A stretch of 64,000 bases of DNA from Mesorhizobium sp. (GTDB taxonomy: Bacteria > Pseudomonadota > Alphaproteobacteria > Rhizobiales > Rhizobiaceae): positions 1 through 64,000 of the forward strand of contig SUGL01000009.1 of the NCBI GenBank assembly GCA_004963905.1, written 5' to 3'. The position numbers and the translations under genes are program-made. Positions 16,586-24,891 of the stretch are shown in pieces (position 1 is the first letter of the stretch; each line of letters starts with the position of its first letter). The notes beneath the pieces were generated by a model. The model was not told where the DNA came from and did no database searches. It saw only the letters and a program-made list of their open reading frames with translations.

Positions 16586-17526
16586 TGCTGCTTGTTCGCG
16601 CCGCTTTCGAGGCGCTGTTGCTCAGAGTGCTCGTTGCGGTGCCGTGGATGGCGCCGGCCGTAGCCGTCGCGCATGCCGCCCACCAGGAGACTGGCGCCGG
16701 ATCCGTCTTTGGCGCGACCGACATACCGCTGGGCATGGTGTTGGTACTCTATATCGCCGGCCTTGCACGGCTTTGGCGACACGCGGGAGCGGGGCACGGC
16801 ATTTTATGGTGGCAACTGACCTGCTTCGCGACGGGGTGGGCGTTGCTCGTTGCGGGTCTCAGCTCGCCGCTTCATGAATTGGGCGAGCGGCTCTTTGCGG
16901 CTCATATGATCGAGCACGAAGTGTTAATGCTCGCAGCGGCTCCTGCGCTTGTGCTGTCGAGACCGCTCGGCGCGATCTTTTGGGCATTCCCGCTCGCCAT
17001 CCGGCGGCGCCTTGCCGGCGCGATACGATGGCCGCCTTTGCGAATGACATGGCGCAGCCTGACCGAGCCGGCCTCCGCGACGATCCTGCATGGCCTCGCC
17101 ATCTGGCTGTGGCATATACCGGCCCTGTTCAACGCCGCGCTTGCAAGCGAGCCGGTGCATTGGCTGCAGCACTTCAGCTTCCTGGCAAGCGCGCTGCTCT
17201 TCTGGTGGGCCTTGCTCAATGGCCGCACGCGCCGCAGAGATCATGGCGCCGCGGTGTTTTATCTGTTCTTCACCTCCATGCACTGCGGCCTGCTCGGGGC
17301 GATTTTGGCCCTGTCGAAGAACGAGATCTTCGTTGGAAACGATTCGGCAGCGCCGCAATGGAACCTGACGGCTGTTGAAGACCAGCAGCTTGGTGGCTTG
17401 ATCATGTGGGTGGGCGCCAGCGCGTTCTATTTGGCGGCAGCGTTGATCCTGGCGGCGCTATGGATCGGAAGCGGATCCTCCGCACGGCCAAAGGTCGGCG
17501 GCAGCGCGAAATCCAACCGGAATTGA
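16585..17526 (+). CDS. ctaG: CtaG-type cytochrome oxidase assembly protein (caa3_CtaG)
   Basis: About 313 aa with roughly seven helices. Family blocks include SSPLHELGERLFAAHMIEHE, ILHGLAIWLWHIPALFNAAL, HWLQHFSFLASALLFWWALL and FFTSMHCGLLGAILALS; the many His near helix ends may bind copper. This is the Bacillus-type CtaG, different from the Cox11-type CtaG of proteobacteria. ATG overlaps the ctaE stop (TGATG). Probably helps load CuB of this oxidase. Confidence 0.85.
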   Translation: MLLVRAAFEALLLRVLVAVPWMAPAVAVAHAAHQETGAGSVFGATDIPLGMVLVLYIAGLARLWRHAGAGHGILWWQLTCFATGWALLVAGLSSPLHELGERLFAAHMIEHEVLMLAAAPALVLSRPLGAIFWAFPLAIRRRLAGAIRWPPLRMTWRSLTEPASATILHGLAIWLWHIPALFNAALASEPVHWLQHFSFLASALLFWWALLNGRTRRRDHGAAVFYLFFTSMHCGLLGAILALSKNEIFVGNDSAAPQWNLTAVEDQQLGGLIMWVGASAFYLAAALILAALWIGSGSSARPKVGGSAKSNRN

Positions 17527-17605
17527 CGCCGAACCGATTGTTGCCGCCGATGCGTGCACTCGCAGATCACTTGCCATGTGCGGCCAAGCAGCGGCCAGTT
17601 GGGCC

Positions 17606-17764
17606 TCAGAGCCGGCCCATGAGCGCCATGATCACCAGGACGATGAGGATGACGCCGACCAGGCCTGAAGGCCCATAGCCCCACCCCGACGAATATGGCC
17701 AGGTCGGGATCGAACCGATCAACAGCAGGATGAGAATAACAATGAGGATCGTGCCGATGCTCAT
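17606..17764 (-). CDS. DUF3309-type 52-aa membrane protein
   Basis: Begins MSIGTILIVILILLLIGSIP followed by TWPYSSGWGYGPSG and a second helix (LVGVILIVLVIMALMGRL). This two-helix pattern with the central TWPYS-WGYGPSG loop is characteristic of DUF3309. Function unknown, often described as stress-related. AAAGGGGAA gives a good ribosome site. Convergent with ctaG. Confidence 0.85.
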   Translation of the reverse strand: MSIGTILIVILILLLIGSIPTWPYSSGWGYGPSGLVGVILIVLVIMALMGRL

Positions 17765-17854
17765 GTCGGTTCCCCTTTACTGATAAGGTTGCTCGGACTG
17801 CGCGGCGTTGGTCATATGTGCGATTTTCTCGATCATTTCATTGAGCCCAGGGGC

Positions 17855-18040
17855 TTAGTCCAGTCTGCGCAGCATGTCAGCTTCCTGTTCTAGGATGCTG
17901 GCGACTTCTTCGCGTTGAAGATGCGTCAGCATCAGGCTGACGCAGCATTCGAGATACGTGATTGAGGCGCGCCGCAGGAACGCGGCCGTTTCCATGGCCG
18001 CCATCTGCTCGATGTCCTTGGCTGGTCGCTTCGACTGCAC
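17855..18040 (-). CDS. Small protein of unknown function (61 aa)
   Basis: GTG start with GGAGG 8 nt upstream. The product is amphipathic and helical, with METAAFLRRASITYLECCVS, THLQREEVASILEQEADMLR and ending RLD. Not recognised. It overlaps, in another frame, the C-terminal tail of the SDR gene at 17877. Its own EcfG-type promoter and strong ribosome site argue that it is the true gene and the tail is not. Confidence 0.6.
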   Translation of the reverse strand: MQSKRPAKDIEQMAAMETAAFLRRASITYLECCVSLMLTHLQREEVASILEQEADMLRRLD

Positions 18041-19169
18041 GACTGCGTCCTCCGTGCCGGTTATCGGCCCCAACCACAATCTCGGTCGGATGTTCCGCTT
18101 CGGCGAAAAGAACGCGTGAAGCATCGGAGTTCTCAGGACCAGAGGTCCCGGACTTGCTCGCGCCGCGCCCGTCTATCACGCCAGCCGGCGGCGGCGTTGC
18201 TTTGTTGTCACCATTGACGAAGTAGGCGAGCGTTCGCAGCAAACCCTGCCGGAGGGGCACCTTGGCCGACCAGCCAAGAAGCGCTTTCGCGCGAGACGTG
18301 TCGGGGCGTCGACGGCGAGGATCATCTTGCGGCAAAGGCAGGAACTTCACGGGCGACTTGGTGCCCGTCAGTTCCCTCACCAGGCCGGCCAACTCGAGTA
18401 TGGTGAATTCTCCGGGATTTCCCAGGTTGATCGGCTGGCGCGGATTGGGTTCGATGTCCATGAGCCGCAACAGGCCTTCGACCAAGTCGGTGACGTAGCA
18501 GAAAGACCGCGTTTGCCGGCCATCCCCGAATATCGTCAGCGGCTGCTTTTCAAGGGCCTGCATGACAAGATTCGAGACGATGCGGCCATCGGCGCGGTCC
18601 ATTCTTGGGCCATAAGTGTTGAAGATGCGGGCGACGCGGACGTCGGCCTTGTCGGCTCGCACATAATCGAAGCAGAGCGTCTCGGCGGTGCGCTTGCCTT
18701 CGTCGTAGCAGGCGCGCGGCCCGGTGCAGTTCACATGGCCGAGATAGTCCTCGTGCTGCGGATGCTTTTCGGGGTCACCATAGACTTCGCTCGTCGATGC
18801 CTGCAGGAACCGTGCTCCGTCGAGAACGGCGAGCTCGAGCAGATTGAGCGTACCGATGACGCAGGTGCGCGTGGTATGAACGGGATCGGCCTGGTAACGG
18901 GGCGGCGAGGCCGCGCATGCCAGGTTGAAAACACGATCGACCGGCTCACCGAGTTCGAGCGGGCTGCAGATATCCTGCTCCATCAGTCGGAAACGCGGTT
19001 GGCCCATAAGCGACGTGATGTTCTCCACTCGGCCGGTCAGAAAGTTGTCGATACAGATCACGCGATAGCCGCTGCTAAACAGGGCCTCGCATAGATGCGA
19101 ACCGAGGAAACCGGCACCGCCGGCGACGAGCGCCGTTCGTGTCTGTTGGGCCTTTCTTGATCGCCGCAT
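17877..19169 (-). CDS. UDP-glucuronate decarboxylase-like SDR with an unusual C-terminal extension
   Basis: The first 310 or so residues match UDP-xylose synthase: AGGAGFLGSHLCEAL, ICIDNFLTGRVEN, FNLACAASPPRYQADPVHT, catalytic YDEGK, RIFNTYGPRMDRADGR, IFGDGRQTRSFCYV. It should convert UDP-glucuronate to UDP-xylose with bound NAD. After RTLAYFVNGDN the frame continues for about 110 residues of low-complexity Arg/Gly/His sequence with no family counterpart, overlapping another gene. I suspect a lost stop codon or frameshift near 18180-18210. AGGAG supports ATG at 19169; ATG at 19196 would overlap the CgeB stop. Confidence 0.82.
   Translation of the reverse strand: MRRSRKAQQTRTALVAGGAGFLGSHLCEALFSSGYRVICIDNFLTGRVENITSLMGQPRFRLMEQDICSPLELGEPVDRVFNLACAASPPRYQADPVHTTRTCVIGTLNLLELAVLDGARFLQASTSEVYGDPEKHPQHEDYLGHVNCTGPRACYDEGKRTAETLCFDYVRADKADVRVARIFNTYGPRMDRADGRIVSNLVMQALEKQPLTIFGDGRQTRSFCYVTDLVEGLLRLMDIEPNPRQPINLGNPGEFTILELAGLVRELTGTKSPVKFLPLPQDDPRRRRPDTSRAKALLGWSAKVPLRQGLLRTLAYFVNGDNKATPPPAGVIDGRGASKSGTSGPENSDASRVLFAEAEHPTEIVVGADNRHGGRSRAVEATSQGHRADGGHGNGRVPAARLNHVSRMLRQPDADASSTRRSRQHPRTGS
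18072..18096 (-). promoter_or_regulatory. EcfG-type promoter for the 61-aa protein
   Basis: Minus strand GGAAC, 16 nt, GGTT, ending 31 nt before the GTG. It lies inside the 3' extension of the UDP-xylose synthase-like frame. Confidence 0.5.
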
Positions 19170-19192
19170 CTCTTTGTTCTCCTGTGTGCCTG

Positions 19193-20293
19193 TCATGCTG
19201 CACTTTCGACATTCAGATCGAGCACTCGTCCTGGCTGCGTCAGCACGGACGTGAATTCTCGTGCGCGAGCGGCTCCGGTGTGCCTTGCCATAACCAGCGA
19301 ATGAGCCTGCCTGGCCATCATGAGCCTGGCGCGGTTGGACCGCCCGAGAAGAATTGCGATCACATCCTGCGCGCAGCCGGCCGTCTCTATCGCCGAGGCC
19401 GGAAAGAAACAGTCGAGGCCGGGCCATTGATCGCTGATGATCGGCGTCCCGCATGCCGCGGCTTCGAAGAGCCGCACGCTGGGCGACCACCCGGCTGCGA
19501 CCATCGAAGTGCGTGTCACGTTCAGCGTATAGCGCTGTCGGCTAAAGAAACCCGCATGCTCGGCAGGCGGCAGGTGCTCGATCCGCTCGACATTGTCGGG
19601 CCAGGCGATCTCGCGCGGGTATTGCGAGCCCGCCACGACGAAGCGCCGATCGGGGAGCCGACGCGCAGGCTCAAGCAGAAGCGCTTCCAGGGTCCGTTGC
19701 CGGTCCGGACTATAGGTACCGAGATAGCCCAGATCCCATTCGATGACATTTCGGTTTCGATAGTGCCGCTCGGGATCGACGGCGCAGTAGAGCGGTTCCG
19801 CTCGACGTGCGCCGAACTCGAGCTCCAGGCGTTCGAGCGTCGGTCCGCCCGTGAAGGAGAAATAGACGTCGAAATAGGGGATCTGCCGGCGGGCGAGATA
19901 GTCGCAATCATCTTCGGCAACCCTGGCCAGCGTCACCGGCGTGTCGATGTCATAAAAGCAGAATTGCCCGGTGCAGACCGAGGCGAGGTCGTCGATGACC
20001 GCCCTGCCTTCAGGCACGAACGAGCCGACGACTACGACATCGGCCTGCTGAAGGTCACGTTGATGGTTGCGACGCAGCTCGTTGACGGTGTCGTAATAGC
20101 GCAAGTCACAGAAATCGGGATCGCGCAGGTCGCGGTGATGCGCATACCAGGGCACGTCGCGCTCGAGAAACGTCACACGATGTCCGAGCTTGTTGAGCGC
20201 CCGCAGCAGCCCCCGAAAAGTCGTCGCATGGCCGTTGCCCCAGGAAGAGGACAAGGAAAGACCCAGGAACACGATGTCGAGTGTTTTCGTCAT
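19193..20293 (-). CDS. CgeB-family glycosyltransferase (copy 2)
   Basis: A 366-aa GT-B protein: LSLSSSWGNGHATTFRGLLR, YFSFTGGPTLERLELEFGAR, WDLGYLGTYSPDRQRTLEAL, LNVTRTSMVAAGWSPSVRLF, AACGTPIISDQWPGLDCFF. It is the nearest relative of the copy at 8178 in the other run. Soluble, no signal peptide. Sits between the SDR and another CgeB gene, with an ATGA overlap upstream. Confidence 0.8.
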   Translation of the reverse strand: MTKTLDIVFLGLSLSSSWGNGHATTFRGLLRALNKLGHRVTFLERDVPWYAHHRDLRDPDFCDLRYYDTVNELRRNHQRDLQQADVVVVGSFVPEGRAVIDDLASVCTGQFCFYDIDTPVTLARVAEDDCDYLARRQIPYFDVYFSFTGGPTLERLELEFGARRAEPLYCAVDPERHYRNRNVIEWDLGYLGTYSPDRQRTLEALLLEPARRLPDRRFVVAGSQYPREIAWPDNVERIEHLPPAEHAGFFSRQRYTLNVTRTSMVAAGWSPSVRLFEAAACGTPIISDQWPGLDCFFPASAIETAGCAQDVIAILLGRSNRARLMMARQAHSLVMARHTGAARAREFTSVLTQPGRVLDLNVESAA

Positions 20294-21384
20294 TCTGCGG
20301 CCTCCACGCGAAGGCGCTCGAAATGCGCCTTGAAGATAGCGTCAACCAGTTCAGCCCTCAGTGCGTAGGTATGCTCAGCCAGAACGCGCCGAAGCGCCGC
20401 CGCGCCGATCGCTTTCGCCCGCCGCGGGGTGAGCGTGCGCATGATCTCGGCGACATCGGCGCCGTCCCGCGCGACCAGGATTTCCTCGCCCGGCGCCAGG
20501 AACATCTCGATGCCGGCCCAGGCATCCGTGATGAGGCATGCACCGGCGCCTGCCGCTTCAAAGACCCGCGTTGCCGGCGAAAAGCCATTGCTGGCCATGC
20601 TGTCGCGGCTGATGTTCAGCACCGCCTTGGGCGTGACATTGAAGGCATTGTGATCGCGTGTGCCGACATGGCCGAGCCAGGAGACATTCGCAGGCAGCAG
20701 TTTGTCGCCCCAGCCGGCCCCGCCGAGCAGGAAGCGTTGGCCGGACAAAGCCTCGGCGGGCTCGAGGAAGAAGGATTCGACCCGCGTCTCGCGGTCCGGC
20801 AGGCGATTGCCAAGGAAGGCGAGATCACAGGCAAAGCGGTCTTCCAGCGCGACCGGGTGATGCGTTTCGGGATCGAGCGCGTTATAGATCGGCACGCATT
20901 CGGCCGCGCCAAGAGCGCGATAATGCCATACCACGGGATCGCCGCCGCCATAGGTCAGCACGAGGCCGATCCTTTTCAGCGCCGCGTGGAGAGGATGATC
21001 GGGAGCATCGCGCAGTTCAGCAAGAGTTGCCGGGGCGTCGACGTCCCAAAACACCGTCAGCGCGTTGCTCCCGGAATGCTCTAGCACGGCTCGCAACAGG
21101 GCCTCGTCTTCGAAGCCGACGCCGCTCGCCTTGACGACGATATCGGCCTCAGCGGCGCGGGAGGCAGCTTCCATCAGCGCATCCGGCGTCGCCTCGTAGA
21201 CGACGACGTCGCACCACTCGGGGATCTCGATGTCGCGGTGCTTCTGCCGGTCGAAGGCATTCGGCTCATAAAAGACGATCTCGTAGCCGCGCCGCGAAAG
21301 CGCCTTCAGCAGACCACGGTAATAGGTGGCGGCGCCGTTCCAGTAGGATGACAACAGGCTGGATCCGTAAAAGGCGATTTTCAT
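20290..21384 (-). CDS. CgeB-family glycosyltransferase (copy 3)
   Basis: About 364 aa. IAFYGSSLLSSYWNGAATYY at the start, CDLAFLGNRLPDRETRVESF in the middle, then LNISRDSMASNGFSPATRVF and AGAGACLITDAWAGIEMFLA. Related to copies 1 and 2 but more distant. Start (MKIAFY) overlaps the preceding stop by ATGA. Transfers a sugar from an unknown donor. Confidence 0.8.
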   Translation of the reverse strand: MKIAFYGSSLLSSYWNGAATYYRGLLKALSRRGYEIVFYEPNAFDRQKHRDIEIPEWCDVVVYEATPDALMEAASRAAEADIVVKASGVGFEDEALLRAVLEHSGSNALTVFWDVDAPATLAELRDAPDHPLHAALKRIGLVLTYGGGDPVVWHYRALGAAECVPIYNALDPETHHPVALEDRFACDLAFLGNRLPDRETRVESFFLEPAEALSGQRFLLGGAGWGDKLLPANVSWLGHVGTRDHNAFNVTPKAVLNISRDSMASNGFSPATRVFEAAGAGACLITDAWAGIEMFLAPGEEILVARDGADVAEIMRTLTPRRAKAIGAAALRRVLAEHTYALRAELVDAIFKAHFERLRVEAAE

Positions 21385-22511
21385 GCGGCAGCCTCCTTTG
21401 CTGTCGTGCGGTCGAGCGCAGAGCGATTGCCGCACGCGGCAAGTATGTCGAACAGTTCGTCGGCGCGGCGCCGGCAGGTGTGCCGCGCGAGAATTGTTTC
21501 CAGGCCGGCTGCCGTCAGCGCCTTCGCAAGCTCCGCGTCATGCAGCACGTCGCGCAGGCGCTGCCGCATCTCGGCGCCGTCGCGAGCGAACAGGAAATCC
21601 TTGCCCGGACGGAACAGCCCTTCGATGTCCGGCCAGGGTGCCGAGATCAAAGGGATGCCGCAGGCCAATGCCTCAAACATCCGGATTGTCGGAATTCCGG
21701 CCAGCTGTTCCCGATAGGGTCGGCGCGGAATGTGCACCGTGACACGATGCTGCGCGAACACCTTGGGGACGTCGGCATTGGCGAGCCAACCCTGGTAGCT
21801 GAGACCAGCATTGGCCAGCGCTGCCCGTGCTTGTGCAGGGTAGCGCACGCCGTGAACGGTTCCCGACAGGCCAAGCGCACGCGCCGGCTCGACAAGGAAC
21901 TCCTGGATTTCGGCGCTGCGCTCCTCATCGCCCCAGTTGCCGACCCAGACCAGATCCGACTCGGCATCGACATCGAAAGAAGGCTTGAACAACCGTTCGT
22001 CCGCTGCTTCGTGCCAGGTAAAGACCCGTCTAGCCCAGCCGGCCCGAAGGTAGCTCTCCCGCAATGCCTCGCCGAACACCAAGACGCCGTCATAATGTTC
22101 AAGGTTCAGTGTCGAGATCCACTGCGCGGCCGATACGGCGCGGTGATGCGTGTCGTGGAACAAAAGGGTGAAGCTGCCACCGTTGAGCTTGGCCCGCCCG
22201 ATACGGGCGACGATGTCGGAATCTGTCCACTCATGAACTATCACCACGTCCGCGTCCGCAATCCACGCTTCGTGATCGAAGGACCCATCGTAGGTCACCG
22301 GCATCAGCTCGGGAAAATCCTTCCTGAAGCGCTCGACGGCGAAGGGGCCCTGCTCGGCGAGCAGGTTCGAACGGCTCCATCCGTCCGCCGGCTCGAGCGC
22401 CAATGCGTGGTGCCCGCGCGCGATGAGCTCGCGCATGACGCCGCGTTGGAAATGCGCATTGCCATGGTTCCAGTCGGAGACGAGGGAATGGGTGTAGAAT
22501 ACGAATCGCAT
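21381..22511 (-). CDS. CgeB-family glycosyltransferase (copy 4)
   Basis: A 376-aa protein beginning MRFVFYTHSLVSDWNHGNAH. Domain blocks: FTLLFHDTHHRAVSA, DLVWVGNWGDEERSAEIQEF, VTVHIPRRPYREQLAGIPTI, MFEALACGIPLISAPWPDIE. The YTHS-DWNHGNAHF start differs from the WNGA/WGNGHA form of the other copies, suggesting a different donor or acceptor. Two nt separate it from the GT4 gene upstream. Confidence 0.8.
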   Translation of the reverse strand: MRFVFYTHSLVSDWNHGNAHFQRGVMRELIARGHHALALEPADGWSRSNLLAEQGPFAVERFRKDFPELMPVTYDGSFDHEAWIADADVVIVHEWTDSDIVARIGRAKLNGGSFTLLFHDTHHRAVSAAQWISTLNLEHYDGVLVFGEALRESYLRAGWARRVFTWHEAADERLFKPSFDVDAESDLVWVGNWGDEERSAEIQEFLVEPARALGLSGTVHGVRYPAQARAALANAGLSYQGWLANADVPKVFAQHRVTVHIPRRPYREQLAGIPTIRMFEALACGIPLISAPWPDIEGLFRPGKDFLFARDGAEMRQRLRDVLHDAELAKALTAAGLETILARHTCRRRADELFDILAACGNRSALDRTTAKEAAA

Positions 22512-22513
22512 GG

Positions 22514-23614
22514 TCAGTGTCCCGCGACGGCCATCGCCGCCCGATCGTAGATTTCAATCATCGCCGCTGCCTGAGCCGACAGCGAAAATCGGCGCGCGCG
22601 CCGAGCGGCACGCCGGCCAAATTGGCGTCGCAGGTCCGCGTCGCTGGCCAGGCGAGAGATGCATTGGGCAAGCGCGTAAGGATCGTGCATATCGAAGAAC
22701 ATGGCAGCGCCGCCCCAGATCTCGCGGTAGGTCGCAATATCGGCGAGCACCAACGGTGTGCCCGACAGCGCGGCTTCCAAGGCGGCTAGCCCGAAAGGCT
22801 CATAGATGGATGGCGACACGAATATGCCGGCTCGAGCCATCAGCCGACGCGCCTCGGCATGGCCGAGCGGGCCAAGCGAGACGCAATGATCCAGGCAAGC
22901 CCGCTGTCCGTCCGTTCCCACAAGGGGGCCGGCTGCATAGACCGGCCATTCGGTGATCGCAGCGGCGGCATCGAGCAGCTTCGCGTTCTTGCCATCGTCC
23001 CACCAGCGAGCGGCAGCGAGAGCGAACGATTCGCGACGAGATCCGACCTGGCCCGGCAGGGCGCCGTTGTGGACGACGCGCAGGCGCGCGATCGGGCCAT
23101 AGCAGGCCTCGAGCATGCTCGCATGGCTTCGGCTAGGCGCCACGACCATCCCGGCGCGATCGAACCCTGCTCTGTTGCGATGCTTTTGCCATGCCCAGTC
23201 GGCGGCCACGACTTGGCTGCGCACCGCATGCAGCCATGTCACGACGCAGGAATGCGAGACCACCACGATGGGGCAGAGCAGATCGAGGCCGGCCGCCTGC
23301 GCCGGCGCGTTGAGATGAACCAGATCGACGGCACAGGCCGCTGCAAGGGCGTTGAGCTCGTCAGGAAGGCGCTCGAGATCGCTTTCGTCGCGCGTCATCC
23401 AGTCCGGCGGTGTCTCAAGCCATGCCAGCGTTGCGAAGGCTTGCGCCTCCTGAGCCTGCTCTGGCGATGGCTCTGGCCCCAGCCCGGCAAGCACGATCGT
23501 GTCGCCCCGGGCGGCAAGCTCGCGCGCCAGATCCAGCGAATAGCGCCAGACCCCACCGACGGCGTCGGTGGTCATCAGGACCCGCCTTGGCCGATGGATC
23601 AACGATTGCAGCAT
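22514..23614 (-). CDS. Glycosyltransferase, family 4
   Basis: A 366-aa GT4: TTDAVGGVWRYSLDLARELA in the acceptor domain, VHLNAPAQAAGLDLLCPIVV, VVAPSRSHASMLEACYG, VVHNGALPGQVG, and the donor-domain IFVSPSIYEPFGLAALEAAL with its E-P-FG motif. Start overlaps the end of the radical SAM gene by 16 nt. Part of the glycan run; acceptor unknown. Confidence 0.88.
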   Translation of the reverse strand: MLQSLIHRPRRVLMTTDAVGGVWRYSLDLARELAARGDTIVLAGLGPEPSPEQAQEAQAFATLAWLETPPDWMTRDESDLERLPDELNALAAACAVDLVHLNAPAQAAGLDLLCPIVVVSHSCVVTWLHAVRSQVVAADWAWQKHRNRAGFDRAGMVVAPSRSHASMLEACYGPIARLRVVHNGALPGQVGSRRESFALAAARWWDDGKNAKLLDAAAAITEWPVYAAGPLVGTDGQRACLDHCVSLGPLGHAEARRLMARAGIFVSPSIYEPFGLAALEAALSGTPLVLADIATYREIWGGAAMFFDMHDPYALAQCISRLASDADLRRQFGRRAARRARRFSLSAQAAAMIEIYDRAAMAVAGH

Positions 23615-24891
23615 GAGGACTCCAACTCAGCCAGCGCGCGCGGACGCTGGTCCTGGATGTCGCTGAATGTCCGGAACGAGGCGAGGTAGTGCTCGTGCGC
23701 CCGCTCCCAGGCGAAATCGTCGGGTTCGCCCCACAGCTCGCGGTAGCTGGGCGAGCTTGGATAAGGATAGAGCGGCACCGGCTCGTTGGCCCAGACGCCG
23801 TTGTCGATGAGGTGCTTGCGCCAATAGTCCACCAGCGCCGGGTCGTCCTCTACCACGCCGATCAGATTGGCCTGGACGAAAGGAACGTGACGCCGGGCAT
23901 CGACCAGCAGCGCCGCCAGTTCCTCGGTGCCCAGCCGGCAGCGTTTTGCCAGCATTTCGCGGCCCTCGACAGTCAGGCTTTCGAGGCCGGCTTCGATCGA
24001 GACGCAGCCGGCCTCGCCCAACAGTTCCAGCAGCTCCGGCTTCCACAAATCGATGCGCGTCTGGACGCCGAATTGAACGTCGCGGTCAATCAATGCCTGG
24101 AGCAGCGCCCTCTGGGGCAGAAAGATTTCGTCGATGAAGTAGATATACCTGACGCCCTGCGCGATCAGGCCGTCGATCTCGGCAACCACGGCGTCATGGT
24201 TCCTGCGGCGATAAGCATCGCGAAAATCGATCTTGGCGCAGAAGCTGCAATTGTAGGGGCAGCCCCGGGATGCCTCGACTTCCGCGCCGGCTCCCTTCTG
24301 GCAGGCCTCGAAGCGGTGATGATGATGGGCGTGGGCAGCGATCCAGTCCGACGGCCAATGCAGCGCAGGGTGATCGACAAAACCGCTGACGCTTGCGCCT
24401 CCGTTGCTGGTTGGAACGCCGCCCTCGATCCGGCAGGTATGGGAAACGGTGCTCCAGTCGCGCTGTCCTGCAAGCTCCGCCACCACCTCCTCGCATTCGC
24501 CGCGCACGACGATGTCGACGCCAAGCTTGCGCAGCGTGGGGGCCGGCGTTGCCGAGCCATGCGGGCCAACGGCGACGGTGCGGCCGCCGCGCCCGGCGAG
24601 ATCGCCCAGGAACTCTGCCGGAACCCGCAGTTCCGGCGGCGCGCAGCGCCAAAACAGGTAAGTCGGCGCAGTCGTCAGCACAGTCATGTCGGGCCCGAAC
24701 GCCGCCACGCGCTCCGCGAGCGCTGCGTTCTCGAGACCCTGCAACTGTCCATCCAGCATCAGCACCTCGTGGTGTCGCTCTTCGAGCAGGGCCTTGCAAT
24801 AACCGAGCTCCAGCGGCAGATGCGGCTGGCGGCAGCCGAAGTAGATGCTGTGCTCATACGTCCAGTGCGGGTTTACCAGTGCGACTTTCAT
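23599..24891 (-). CDS. B12-binding-domain radical SAM enzyme of the rhizobial glycan cassette
   Basis: About 430 aa. N-terminal B12-binding-like Rossmann domain (MKVALVNPHWTYEHSIYFGC, VLMLDGQLQGL, DMTVLTTAPTYLFWRC), then the radical SAM cluster site in EASRGCPYNCSFCAK (C-x3-C-x2-C), YIYFIDEIFLP, and GCVSIEAGLESLT. It resembles what I recall as TIGR04295, a B12/radical SAM protein of a rhizobial oligosaccharide gene set, to be confirmed. Possible reactions are C-methylation or radical rearrangement of a sugar or lipid. Start MKVAL makes an ATGA overlap with the SDR. Confidence 0.85.
   Translation of the reverse strand: MKVALVNPHWTYEHSIYFGCRQPHLPLELGYCKALLEERHHEVLMLDGQLQGLENAALAERVAAFGPDMTVLTTAPTYLFWRCAPPELRVPAEFLGDLAGRGGRTVAVGPHGSATPAPTLRKLGVDIVVRGECEEVVAELAGQRDWSTVSHTCRIEGGVPTSNGGASVSGFVDHPALHWPSDWIAAHAHHHHRFEACQKGAGAEVEASRGCPYNCSFCAKIDFRDAYRRRNHDAVVAEIDGLIAQGVRYIYFIDEIFLPQRALLQALIDRDVQFGVQTRIDLWKPELLELLGEAGCVSIEAGLESLTVEGREMLAKRCRLGTEELAALLVDARRHVPFVQANLIGVVEDDPALVDYWRKHLIDNGVWANEPVPLYPYPSSPSYRELWGEPDDFAWERAHEHYLASFRTFSDIQDQRPRALAELESSCCNR

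Noticed and set aside
19139-20368. 409-aa plus-strand frame opposite CgeB copy 2
   Set aside because: Antisense shadow; same reasoning.
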